A DNA stretch of 7,501 nucleotides from BJ22 sp031405895 (GCA_031405895.1 JANOFL010000151.1:1-7501); one strand, 5' to 3'. Positions 1 through 6,329 are shown, counted from the first letter of the stretch. Numbers and translations are program-made. Notes: generated by a model from the letters alone, not told the origin.

Positions 1-1
1 G

Positions 2-448
2 TGGATACTGTGGACATGCCTGAATCTCCGGTGGGATCGAGCAGATATTGTACAGTGCTTCCCTTACTGGCCACCGGGAGGGGATGGTCCACGTGATCGC
101 GCCCGCCGGCTGCAACGCGGGATCAGCGAAGGGATCGCCAACAGCATTCTGATCAAGGTCAACCAGATCGGGACGCTGACCGAGACCATCGAGGCGATCC
201 ACCTTGCCCATCGGTCCGGATACACCAGTATCGCCAGCCACCGCAGCGGCGAGACCGAGGATTCGACGATCGCCGATCTCGCCGTCGGGCTCAACACAGG
301 ACAGATCAAAACCGGCTCGGCTTCCCGCAGCGACCGGATGGCCAAGTACAACCAGTTGCTGCGGATCGAGCAGGAACTGGGTGCCTCGGCGGTTTATGGC
401 GGACCGCTGTTCAAAAAGGGGAAGGCTGGAGCGAAACTGGCGAAATAG
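2..448 (+). CDS. eno: Enolase (phosphopyruvate hydratase), C-terminal part, 5' partial
   Basis: Enolase interconverts 2-phosphoglycerate and phosphoenolpyruvate in glycolysis, in the cytoplasm. The reading frame is open from position 2 to the TAG at 446-448. From about position 101 it is a very clear match to the family C-terminus. Visible motifs are IANSILIKVNQIGTL (the catalytic lysine follows ILI), the substrate-loop signature SHRSGETEDSTIADLAVG, the second conserved lysine in GQIKTG, and the usual SRSDRMAKYNQLLRIE segment. The last ~20 residues are a normal enolase tail. Before position 101 the translation stops resembling enolase. The expected VGDDLFVTN metal-binding stretch appears only as a GD followed by unrelated residues, about one codon short. 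That points to poor sequence at a contig edge, or to a real disruption. The 3' part is certain; whether the gene is intact cannot be judged here. Confidence 0.9.
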   Translation, partial: WILWTCLNLRWDRADIVQCFPYWPPGGDGPRDRARRLQRGISEGIANSILIKVNQIGTLTETIEAIHLAHRSGYTSIASHRSGETEDSTIADLAVGLNTGQIKTGSASRSDRMAKYNQLLRIEQELGASAVYGGPLFKKGKAGAKLAK

Positions 449-625
449 CGGACCAGCGACGATTCTGCGCATTCGGCCAGACAAGGCCGCTTGTGCATTG
501 CCGGCGGGTGCGCGAGGCAGTTGCGATTAGCTCGTGGCTTCACGTTCCGCAGGTTGCTGGCAGGAAGAGCCCGGTTGTTTCGGGAGCGGGTTTGCCCAAC
601 GCGAAGAGAAGGCGGAGCCATTGGT

Positions 626-663
626 TCCCGGCGCGCCGGGATTCCACGGCGGGAGCCGTGGAA
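626..663. repeat. Two abutting inverted repeats (16-base palindrome plus 9-bp hairpin)
   Basis: Positions 626-641 read TCCCGGCGCGCCGGGA, a perfect 16-base palindrome. Directly after it, TTCCACGGC at 642-650 pairs perfectly with GCCGTGGAA at 655-663 around a GGGA loop. The two structures touch without a gap. No T run follows, so this is not a standard intrinsic terminator. The GC-rich, hairpin-forming character resembles short dispersed repeats between planctomycete genes; that family link is an inference. Confidence 0.6.
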
Positions 664-680
664 CGAGTCATAACGAGTCA
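662..680. repeat. 9-base direct repeat
   Basis: The sequence AACGAGTCA occurs at 662-670 and again at 672-680, a 10-base period close to one helical turn. The first copy overlaps the 3' arm of the preceding hairpin. It could be a binding site for a dimeric regulator or just a small slippage duplication; nothing else here distinguishes these. Confidence 0.4.
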
Positions 681-704
681 GAGCTTTGTCGCCACGAAAG
701 AAAC

Positions 705-719
705 GCGGCCCATGGCCGC
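705..719. repeat. Short GC-rich inverted repeat
   Basis: GCGGCC at 705-710 pairs with GGCCGC at 714-719 around a CAT loop, about 110 bases before the likely start of the downstream gene. There is no T tract. Function is unknown; it may be part of the same composite repeat as the 626-663 structures. Confidence 0.35.
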
Positions 720-827
720 TCCTTGCCGGTTTTCGCTATTTACCCGCGGTATTCGGCGGGACTAACATGCCCGGTGGAGCTGGACCCTTCGCTCCTTGAT
801 CGCTGTCCGTTTACCGGGACTGTCGAA

Positions 828-2420
828 ATGGTTGATCTATTGCTCAATGCCGTTTCGGGCCGATTCGTTCGTGCGACTGGAGGCTTGACGCTGCTGGCTG
901 GATTTGCTGTCTGGATTGTTCCAGCAGGAGCCCAACTCGCTCCGGCCAATCCGGCAACGACTGGCACGCAGCGGACGATCCAGCTTGACCGGCCGATTTT
1001 CATCAATCTGCCTTGTCCCGATGAGGCACTCAAGCTGCTGCTGCTTTCGGAAGAAGGCATCATGTGGAATCCCGAAGGCCGGATCGGCAACCAGCAGCTT
1101 TCAGAGATTGTCAGCGAAGTCCGGGTGGTTTACCCGGGCGTTGACAAGTTGCAGCACAGGGAAGAACTGGTCAATGAAATCCTTGGCCTGCTCAAACTTG
1201 CACGCGAAGGAAATTACATTCCGCCCAGTCAGCGGCAGGGTGCTCTGCGCCCGACTGCGTCGTTCCCCAATGTTTTTGAACAGCAGCAAACACAAGGTGG
1301 TTTGGCCCAGAATGGCCGTCAGGACTCGACCCTGATTGGTGACCGGTTCACCAATCCCGCCAACAATGCCGCTTCGAACACCCCTGCGCTCAACCCCGGC
1401 AGTATGCCCGACCGGTTTCAGGGCAGTGCTTCGACCTTCGGCAACAGCGTCGTTGCCCAACCGCAAAACTTCGGTGCGCAGTCTCCAGCCGGCGGATCGC
1501 AGCTGCAAATCAATCCGTCGCGGGCTGGACAGTTAACCACCGTCAACCCGCTACTGCCGCGGACCACCGGTTCAAACGGCTGGGATGATCGCAACGCGAC
1601 ACAACAGCAGCCGATCACTAACGGATTCAACTTGCAGGCCAGCCAGCAGCCAGGCAGCGGGCTGTTTAACTCGGGTGTCGCCGGCCCGCGACCCCCTGCC
1701 CTCGCCGTTCCAAATCGCGGAACGACGGGGATTTCAGGATTTTCCCAGCCGATCGTCAACCCAAGCCAGTTTGGCTCGCAGGGCCAGAATCAGCCGGCCA
1801 ATGGCCTGGCCTGGAATCAGCCGACAGGCAATGGCTTCAACAGCCAGGCCAGTCCTCTCAGTCCTGTGGCGAGCCAGCCGGTCAGCAGTCCACCCGGCAT
1901 GTCGTCGACCCCTCCCTACGTCGCCGAGCTGGCGAACGAGCTGATCCGGATGCGCGAGCAGGTTGAATACCAAAACTCGCGGCTGAACCAGATGCAGCTG
2001 GACAACCAGTCACTGCAACAGACGAACCAGACCCTGCAACAAAACCTCGCGTCCGCCCAGTACGGACCCGGCTATGCCCAGCTGCCATCGAGTCCGGGGC
2101 TTTACACCAGCACCGGAACCGACTTGACCGCCAGCAACAGCCAGACTCTGGCCAACAACGGCGGTGCGCCGCCGCAACGCCGTGGCGGCACAACCGGGTC
2201 GGCGCCTGCCAGTCTCGGACTGGCCGCAGCGATTGCCGGCCCGACGCTCGACGATGCGAACCACCAGACCCTGCTGGAGCGCCAGAACATGCTGCTCTGG
2301 CTGTTTCTCGCCGCTTCGATCGGACTCAACATATACCTTGCGATGATTGCTCGGGGGCTGTATGTCCGATACGGCGATCTCGCCGATGAGTTGCGGGAGA
2401 CTTTTACGGCGACTGCCTGA
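828..2420 (+). CDS. Exported, membrane-anchored Q/N/P-rich coiled-coil protein, function unknown
   Basis: I do not recognise a named family. The 530-residue product starts with a likely signal peptide: arginines near residues 12-15, a hydrophobic stretch at about 18-31, and an AGA|Q cleavage site near residue 35. Residues ~50-130 form a compact, ordinary-looking domain (IFINLPCPDEALKLLLLSEE, then VVYPGVDKLQHREELVNEIL). Residues ~132-362 are low complexity, rich in Gln, Asn, Pro, Ser and Gly, with repeated NGFN(L/S)QAS and NQP..NG units. Residues ~366-408 are a heptad-like coiled coil full of Gln and Leu. A single transmembrane helix lies at about 488-509, followed by a ~20-residue charged tail. 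Likely topology is a large periplasmic part with a C-terminal anchor. The ATG at 828 is chosen because it places the signal peptide at the N-terminus; an in-frame ATG at 534 would bury it. No strong ribosome binding site precedes 828, so the start is uncertain. Confidence 0.75.
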   Translation: MVDLLLNAVSGRFVRATGGLTLLAGFAVWIVPAGAQLAPANPATTGTQRTIQLDRPIFINLPCPDEALKLLLLSEEGIMWNPEGRIGNQQLSEIVSEVRVVYPGVDKLQHREELVNEILGLLKLAREGNYIPPSQRQGALRPTASFPNVFEQQQTQGGLAQNGRQDSTLIGDRFTNPANNAASNTPALNPGSMPDRFQGSASTFGNSVVAQPQNFGAQSPAGGSQLQINPSRAGQLTTVNPLLPRTTGSNGWDDRNATQQQPITNGFNLQASQQPGSGLFNSGVAGPRPPALAVPNRGTTGISGFSQPIVNPSQFGSQGQNQPANGLAWNQPTGNGFNSQASPLSPVASQPVSSPPGMSSTPPYVAELANELIRMREQVEYQNSRLNQMQLDNQSLQQTNQTLQQNLASAQYGPGYAQLPSSPGLYTSTGTDLTASNSQTLANNGGAPPQRRGGTTGSAPASLGLAAAIAGPTLDDANHQTLLERQNMLLWLFLAASIGLNIYLAMIARGLYVRYGDLADELRETFTATA

Positions 2421-2735
2421 TTCATGGCGATTCGTGCGATTCGCGGACTGTTCCAAAAGCGGTGAAAAGAGAAAGGACCGAAAAAGCAGGAGCTTGGTCA
2501 CCACGCCCAGCCTTGGCGATTCGCACAGAAAACCGGTCTTTACTTCAGCCGCAAAGGCCGGCAGAATGCCGCCCCGATCCGGTCTGCAAAGGCTGGGGCG
2601 GGTCGGTTGAATGCTGACCCTCCAGAATTGAATTCGAATCGGCCGGAATGGACTGGGCAGGACGCCCGCCCTTTGGCCGAAGACGTCCGAACAGACTGAA
2701 GACCGACCCCCAACTTCAAGCAAGGGAGTGCTGAA
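2421..2735 (+). other. Intergenic spacer / probable leader and promoter region of the ompH-lpx operon
   Basis: This 315-base stretch contains no supported gene. A small frame running 2347-2610 overlaps the end of the previous gene, lacks a ribosome binding site and looks spurious. Visible elements are a near-tandem 9-base repeat (GCGATTCGT at 2427-2435, GCGATTCGC at 2436-2444), an A/G-rich tract at about 2454-2493, a small hairpin (CGGCA at 2559-2563, TGCCG at 2567-2571), and GCCCC/GGGGC pairing between 2571-2575 and 2595-2599. None has a T tract. The operon promoter should lie here, but I could not assign -35 and -10 boxes. Confidence 0.5.
2722..2728 (+). promoter_or_regulatory. Ribosome binding site deciding the GTG start of ompH
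   Basis: AAGGGAG lies 7 bases before the GTG at 2736. It is the best Shine-Dalgarno sequence in the window, and it supports the non-ATG start of the OmpH/Skp-like gene. Confidence 0.8.
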
Positions 2736-3368
2736 GTGACCCAATCTCATCGCCGCCTGGCGGCTTTCGTCGCCCCGGCGCTTGTCGCCCCGGCGCTGGC
2801 CCTGCTGGCCATTACGCTGGTTCCCGCTCAGGCTGTGCTTGGCCAGGCGAGTGTCGTGATCTGCGACATCAACCAGGTCTTTGAAAAACACCCGCAGTTC
2901 ACGGCCGAACTGGCCCAGCTCAAGACCGATGCCGAAGCCCTCCAGGCCACGGTCACCCAGCAGCGCCAACAGCTGGCAGCCCAGGCCGAGCAGCTTTCGC
3001 TCGCCTACCGTGTTGGCACGACCGAGTACAGCGACGCGGAAAAGTCGCTGGCGATGGAGAGCGCCAAAGTCGAGCTCGAGGCCCGCGACCGGATGCGCGA
3101 GCTGACCCGGCGCGAAGCCCGTCTGCACTATGACATTTACCAGCAGGTGACGGGCGTCATTACCCGTTACAGCCAGGAAACCGGCACGCCGCTGGTGCTG
3201 CGCTTCAACGCCGCGCCGATGGTCGAAGGCGACCCGGACTCGATCATGCAGCAGGTCAATGCCGCGGTCGTCTGGCACCGCCCCGACCGGAATGTCACGA
3301 CCGAGATTCTCAAGCGGATGGCCCAGTTGCCGCCCTCCGGACCGGATGCGGCCGACACCAGCCGCTAG
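2736..3368 (+). CDS. OmpH/Skp-family periplasmic chaperone
   Basis: Skp/OmpH proteins are periplasmic trimeric chaperones that hold unfolded outer-membrane proteins on their way to the Bam complex. The 210-residue product starts at GTG with a strong ribosome binding site. It has a signal peptide (RR at 6-7, hydrophobic core to about residue 33, cleavage near VLGQA|S). The family pattern follows: a first beta strand VVICDINQVFEKHPQF, then long charged and Gln-rich alpha-helical arms at about 55-130, then a C-terminal strand segment including TPLVLRFNA. It is somewhat longer than E. coli Skp (about 160 residues), with a Pro/Asp-rich tail. The signal peptide contains VAPAL twice from a 15-base tandem duplication. 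It is the first of four co-directional genes; lpxC starts 59 bases after its stop. The skp-lpx linkage also occurs in proteobacteria. The family assignment is strong; direct equivalence to Skp is inferred. Confidence 0.88.
   Translation: MTQSHRRLAAFVAPALVAPALALLAITLVPAQAVLGQASVVICDINQVFEKHPQFTAELAQLKTDAEALQATVTQQRQQLAAQAEQLSLAYRVGTTEYSDAEKSLAMESAKVELEARDRMRELTRREARLHYDIYQQVTGVITRYSQETGTPLVLRFNAAPMVEGDPDSIMQQVNAAVVWHRPDRNVTTEILKRMAQLPPSGPDAADTSR
2769..2798 (+). repeat. 15-base tandem duplication in the ompH signal peptide
   Basis: GTCGCCCCGGCGCTT at 2769-2783 is followed directly by GTCGCCCCGGCGCTG, identical in 14 of 15 bases. It encodes VAPAL-VAPAL (residues 12-21) inside the hydrophobic core of the signal peptide. 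In-frame duplication lengthens the core without harming the frame and suggests recent slippage. Confidence 0.7.
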
Positions 3369-3427
3369 GCAGCCGGCAACGTGAATCCCTGACCGCTTCA
3401 GCCCCCAAGGCCAACGGAACCAGTCGC

Positions 3428-4306
3428 TTGTTCGCCGCGAGACCTCAACAGACGCTGCAGGGAAAATGCGCGGTCCAGGGCTTCGGCTTCTGGAGCGGGC
3501 TGGACGTCACGGTCGAGTTTCGTCCCGCTCCGCCCGACCATGGAATTGTCTTTGTCCGCCGCGACCTGCCGGGGCTGCCCCGCGTGTCCGCCCGGATCGC
3601 CCACCGGACGGATGGCCCCCGGCGGACCACGCTTTCCGCCGATGGCACGGCCGTGGACATGGTCGAGCATGTGCTCGCCGCTCTGGCTGGTCTGCGCGTC
3701 GACAACTGTCTCGTTTACGTCGACCGGGCCGAGATGCCTGGTCTCGATGGATCCAGTCGCCCGTTTGTCGAGGCGATCCTCCGCGTGGGTCTTGTTCGTC
3801 AGGTTGCCCTCAAGCCGGCGCTGTTGATTGACCGGCCGGTTCGCGTCGGCGACGCCGGGGCCTGGCTGCTGGCCGAACCGGCGCCCGGTGGCTGCCAGCT
3901 GACCTATGAACTCCACTATCCCGACGAGCCGGCGATCGGTGAACAGGCGTACTCCGCGCGACTCGAACCCGTGGTTTTCGAGCACGAAATCGCCGCCGCG
4001 CGGACTTTCGTGACCCAGGACGAAGCCGAGCTGTTGAAGCAACAGGGACTCGGCCGGCGGGTCAGTTTTCGCGACCTGCTGGTCTTCGACAACCGCGGGC
4101 CGGTCGACAACCGGCTGCGTTACCCCAACGAGTGCGCCCGGCACAAGCTGCTCGACATGATCGGCGATTTCTCGCTCGCAGGCTGCGACCTGATTGGCCG
4201 GATCACGGCTCACCGCAGCGGCCACCGGCTGAATGCCGAACTGGTGCGGACTCTGCTCGCGATTGCCAATCCAGTGGTCCAGTTACCGTCCCGCAAAACC
4301 GCCTGA
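3428..4306 (+). CDS. lpxC: UDP-3-O-acyl-N-acetylglucosamine deacetylase LpxC
   Basis: LpxC is the cytoplasmic zinc amidase that removes the acetyl group from UDP-3-O-acyl-GlcNAc, the committed step of lipid A synthesis. The 292-residue product shows the family pattern in order: GFGFWSGLDVTVEF near the N-terminus; MVEHVLAALAGLRVDN with the general base Glu80 and zinc ligand His81; MPGLDGSSRPFVEAI; RTFVTQDEAELLKQQGL; RHKLLDMIGD with zinc ligands His239 and Asp243; and AHRSGHRLN with catalytic His266. All expected catalytic and zinc residues are present. The length is close to E. coli LpxC (305), and there is no FabZ fusion as in Bacteroidetes. The start is TTG at 3428, since no ATG or GTG lies in frame between the ompH stop and there; a weak GGAA sits 8 bases upstream. 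A start further upstream at another rare codon cannot be excluded. lpxA follows 17 bases after the stop. Confidence 0.93.
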   Translation: MFAARPQQTLQGKCAVQGFGFWSGLDVTVEFRPAPPDHGIVFVRRDLPGLPRVSARIAHRTDGPRRTTLSADGTAVDMVEHVLAALAGLRVDNCLVYVDRAEMPGLDGSSRPFVEAILRVGLVRQVALKPALLIDRPVRVGDAGAWLLAEPAPGGCQLTYELHYPDEPAIGEQAYSARLEPVVFEHEIAAARTFVTQDEAELLKQQGLGRRVSFRDLLVFDNRGPVDNRLRYPNECARHKLLDMIGDFSLAGCDLIGRITAHRSGHRLNAELVRTLLAIANPVVQLPSRKTA

Positions 4307-4307
4307 A

Positions 4308-4314
4308 AAGGGAA
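4308..4314 (+). promoter_or_regulatory. Ribosome binding site for the GTG start of lpxA
   Basis: AAGGGAA lies just after the lpxC stop codon, 9 bases before the GTG at 4324. It supports that start, and hence the N-terminal extension of LpxA, over the next in-frame GTG at 4432, which would remove part of the hexapeptide helix. Confidence 0.6.
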
Positions 4315-4323
4315 GCCCGCATC

Positions 4324-5205
4324 GTGGAAACGATCCCCATCAGCAATCGTGTTGCCAACCTCCGGGACCAGGCCGAGTTTGCCAGTCCGCCACCCAAGAT
4401 CTCGCCGCTCGCCGTCGTCGCCCCGACCGCAGTGCTCGGACCTGGCGTCGAAATCGGCCCGTTCTGTGTCGTCGGCCCTGACGCGAAAATCGGCGCGCGG
4501 ACCCGGTTGCTGAACACAGTCACCATCATCGGCAACACCACGGTCGGCTGTGACAATGTGATTTCGTCTGGCACCTGCATCGGCGGCGAACCCCAGGACA
4601 TCAGCTACAAGGGCACGGCGACCCAGACCATCGTTGGCGACCGGAACACGATTCGCGAGAATGTCACGATCAACCGGGCCTCGGAAAAGGAACAGGGCCT
4701 GACCCGCGTGGGCAGCGACTGTTACCTGATGGCCTGTTCGCATGTCGGGCACGACTGCATGGTCGGCGACCGCGTGATCCTCGGCCAGGGCTCGATGCTG
4801 GGCGGGCATTCGCACATTCATTCCTTCGCGACCCTGTCCGGCTGCGTGGCCGTTACGCATTTCGCTTCGATCGGCAGCTACTGCTTCATTGGCGGCTGCA
4901 GCCGGGTGTTGCAGGACATTCCGCCCTACATGCTGGCCGACGGCAATCCGGCTCGCTGCAAATGCACCAACGTGGTTTCGCTCAAGCGAAACGGCTTCGA
5001 CCGCGCAACGATCGAGGCGGTCAACGAAGCCTTCCGGTTGCTCTTCCGCGGCCGCGTCGGTACCGAAAACGCCCGCGAAGTTCTCCGCAGCAAGAACCTG
5101 CTGATTCCAGCCATCGAGAACATGCTGGCTTTCCTCGACACCTCGCGGCTCGGCCAGCATGGCCGCGGCCGGCACCATCCCAAGCCCGTGAGCGCCGCGG
5201 CATGA
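4324..5205 (+). CDS. lpxA: Acyl-ACP:UDP-N-acetylglucosamine O-acyltransferase LpxA
   Basis: LpxA transfers a 3-hydroxyacyl chain from acyl carrier protein to the 3-position of UDP-GlcNAc, the first step of lipid A synthesis, in the cytoplasm. The 293-residue product has a left-handed beta-helix of hexapeptide repeats from about residue 26 to 195 (PTAVLGPGVEIGPFCVVGPDAKIG and onward). The LpxA-specific loop GGEPQDISYKGTATQTIVG and IRENVTINRAS are present, as is catalytic His143 in SHVGHDCMVGD. His162 matches E. coli His144, and Gly191 matches E. coli Gly173 of the acyl-chain ruler. The C-terminal helical domain starts near DIPPYMLADGNPA and LKRNGF. Differences from E. coli are an N-terminal extension of about 25 residues, Thr-His (178-179) where E. 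coli has His160-Gln161, and Val218 in place of Glu200. The family call is certain; whether the acceptor is UDP-GlcNAc or its 3-amino analogue is open. The stop overlaps the next start as ATGA. Confidence 0.93.
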   Translation: METIPISNRVANLRDQAEFASPPPKISPLAVVAPTAVLGPGVEIGPFCVVGPDAKIGARTRLLNTVTIIGNTTVGCDNVISSGTCIGGEPQDISYKGTATQTIVGDRNTIRENVTINRASEKEQGLTRVGSDCYLMACSHVGHDCMVGDRVILGQGSMLGGHSHIHSFATLSGCVAVTHFASIGSYCFIGGCSRVLQDIPPYMLADGNPARCKCTNVVSLKRNGFDRATIEAVNEAFRLLFRGRVGTENAREVLRSKNLLIPAIENMLAFLDTSRLGQHGRGRHHPKPVSAAA

Positions 5206-6290
5206 AACCGGTCCGCCTCGCCGTGATCGGCGGTGGCCATCTCGGCACGATTCACACAAAACTGGCCCGCCAGAACCCGGGTTTCCGGGTCGTCGCCGTC
5301 TGCGATCCCCAGCCGCTGGTCCAGCAGCGTGTGATCCAGGAGTTCGACCTCCGCGCAGTCAGCAACTGGATGAAAATCATTGGCGAGTTCGACGCCGCGA
5401 TTATCGCGACCCCGACCGCGACGCATCACGAGATCGCCAGCGAGCTGATCCGGCACGGCGTTCACCTGCTGGTTGAGAAGCCACTGGCGGCTTCCGGCCG
5501 CGAAGCCGAAGAGCTGGTCGCGCTGGCCGCCGAACACTGTGTGGTGACCCAGGTCGGACACGTCGAGAGCTTCAATCCGGTGGTCCAGCAGGTGACCCGG
5601 CTGACTGGCCAGCCGCGGCTGGTCCGCGCCTGGCGGCACAGCGGCTATAGCTTTCGCAGTACCGATGTCTCCGTCGTCTTTGACCTGATGATCCACGACA
5701 TCGATCTGGCGGCCGAGCTGCTGGGTGGTGAGGCGGAATGCGTCGAGGCCAGCGGCACCACGCTCTTCGGCCCCCATCCCGACATCGCCGAAGCCCGGAT
5801 CGGTTTCAGCGCGGGAGGAACCGCGGTCCTCTCTGCCTCGCGCTGCGACCCGCAACCCTGCCGGCGGATGCAGGTTTTTGGCACCGCAGGAGCCGTCGAA
5901 CTGGATCTGAACAGCCGCTCGGTGATGGCGTGGCAGATTCCGGCCGACTGGCCCGATCGTCGCGCGGGCGAGGACTTGCTCGACCCGGCCCGCCAGACGT
6001 GGTATCGCGAAAACCTGTTTTCCGAAGTCTTCCCAACACGGCAACTGGTGGTAGAAGCCGCCAACGCCATCGCCCTCGAGCAGGCCGACTGGCTCAGGGC
6101 GATCCGGGGGGGCGAACCGGCCCGAGTCCCCGCGAGCCGCGGGCTGCGCGCGGTCAACATCGCCGAAACGATCGAGCACAAGGTTCGCAACTGCCTCTGG
6201 AACCAGCCGCTGGCCAAGCCCCTGGAAACAACCCCCGAACGGGTTCAGCTCCCCGTGCGATCAAAACCGGGCCGGCGGAAGGCCGCCTGA
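5202..6290 (+). CDS. Gfo/Idh/MocA-family oxidoreductase, possible UDP-GlcNAc 3-dehydrogenase (GnnA-like)
   Basis: This is a 362-residue NAD(P)-dependent sugar dehydrogenase of the Gfo/Idh/MocA family. The N-terminal Rossmann fold shows RLAVIGGGHLGTIH (glycine motif at 10-15) and ends its second strand at CDP with Asp35, which favours NAD. The catalytic lysine motif LLVEKPLA is at 89-96 (Lys93). The C-terminal domain has GHVESFNPVV at 119-128 and the HDID motif at 165-168, both typical of the family. The start ATG overlaps the lpxA stop by 4 bases, which implies translational coupling. In Acidithiobacillus and Leptospira a related enzyme, GnnA, encoded near lpxA, oxidises the 3-hydroxyl of UDP-GlcNAc before GnnB aminates it. 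Context and the FNP motif make this role plausible here, but no GnnB aminotransferase is in the window. Other sugar-nucleotide substrates remain possible. The last ~25 residues are a basic, unstructured tail. Confidence 0.85.
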   Translation: MKPVRLAVIGGGHLGTIHTKLARQNPGFRVVAVCDPQPLVQQRVIQEFDLRAVSNWMKIIGEFDAAIIATPTATHHEIASELIRHGVHLLVEKPLAASGREAEELVALAAEHCVVTQVGHVESFNPVVQQVTRLTGQPRLVRAWRHSGYSFRSTDVSVVFDLMIHDIDLAAELLGGEAECVEASGTTLFGPHPDIAEARIGFSAGGTAVLSASRCDPQPCRRMQVFGTAGAVELDLNSRSVMAWQIPADWPDRRAGEDLLDPARQTWYRENLFSEVFPTRQLVVEAANAIALEQADWLRAIRGGEPARVPASRGLRAVNIAETIEHKVRNCLWNQPLAKPLETTPERVQLPVRSKPGRRKAA

Positions 6291-6329
6291 CCGTGCCAGT
6301 GCTCTGTCAACGCTTCATGTTCGGTACAC

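Larger units (their letters stand above)
449..827. other. Intergenic spacer between eno and the 530-residue membrane protein gene
   Basis: This 379-base stretch has no convincing gene. Open frames cross it on both strands, but none has a recognisable product or a ribosome binding site. The long upstream extension of the next gene (an ATG at 534) would place about 98 arginine-, glycine- and proline-rich residues before a normal signal peptide. The spacer holds three inverted repeats (474-489, 626-663, 705-719) and a 9-base direct repeat (662-670 and 672-680), described separately or here. The 474-489 hairpin (5-bp stem, 6-base loop, 26 bases after the enolase stop) could help terminate enolase transcripts but has no T tract. 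No convincing promoter was found, though one for the next gene is expected here. Confidence 0.6.

Noticed and set aside
474..489. Intrinsic terminator after enolase
   Set aside because: The 5-bp stem with a 6-base loop has no following T tract, so it is mentioned only as part of the spacer.
534..827. N-terminal extension of the 530-residue protein from an ATG at 534
   Set aside because: It would bury a clear signal peptide behind 98 residues of atypical composition and run through the inverted repeats.
1606..1905. Possible tandem-repeat or CRISPR-like array within the Q/N-rich region
   Set aside because: The repeats (NGFN.QAS, NQP..NG) are degenerate, irregularly spaced and in frame with the protein, so they are low-complexity coding sequence.
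2347..2610. Small 87-codon plus-strand frame overlapping the end of the membrane protein gene
   Set aside because: There is no ribosome binding site, no family resemblance, and it begins inside a well-supported gene.
2010..3278. A 422-codon open frame on the minus strand spanning the end of the membrane protein gene, the spacer and most of ompH
   Set aside because: It lies antisense to two well-supported genes, has no recognisable motif, and long antisense frames are common in GC-rich DNA.
3398..4225. A 275-codon minus-strand open frame opposite lpxC
   Set aside because: All LpxC catalytic motifs are intact on the plus strand, so the antisense frame is a shadow.
4210..5259. A 349-codon minus-strand open frame opposite lpxA
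   Set aside because: lpxA is certain on the plus strand; the antisense product is compositionally odd (His-, Arg-, Ala-rich) with no family features.
4926..6179. A 417-codon minus-strand open frame opposite the oxidoreductase gene
   Set aside because: It is a codon-bias shadow of the plus-strand gene and shows no motif or ribosome binding site.
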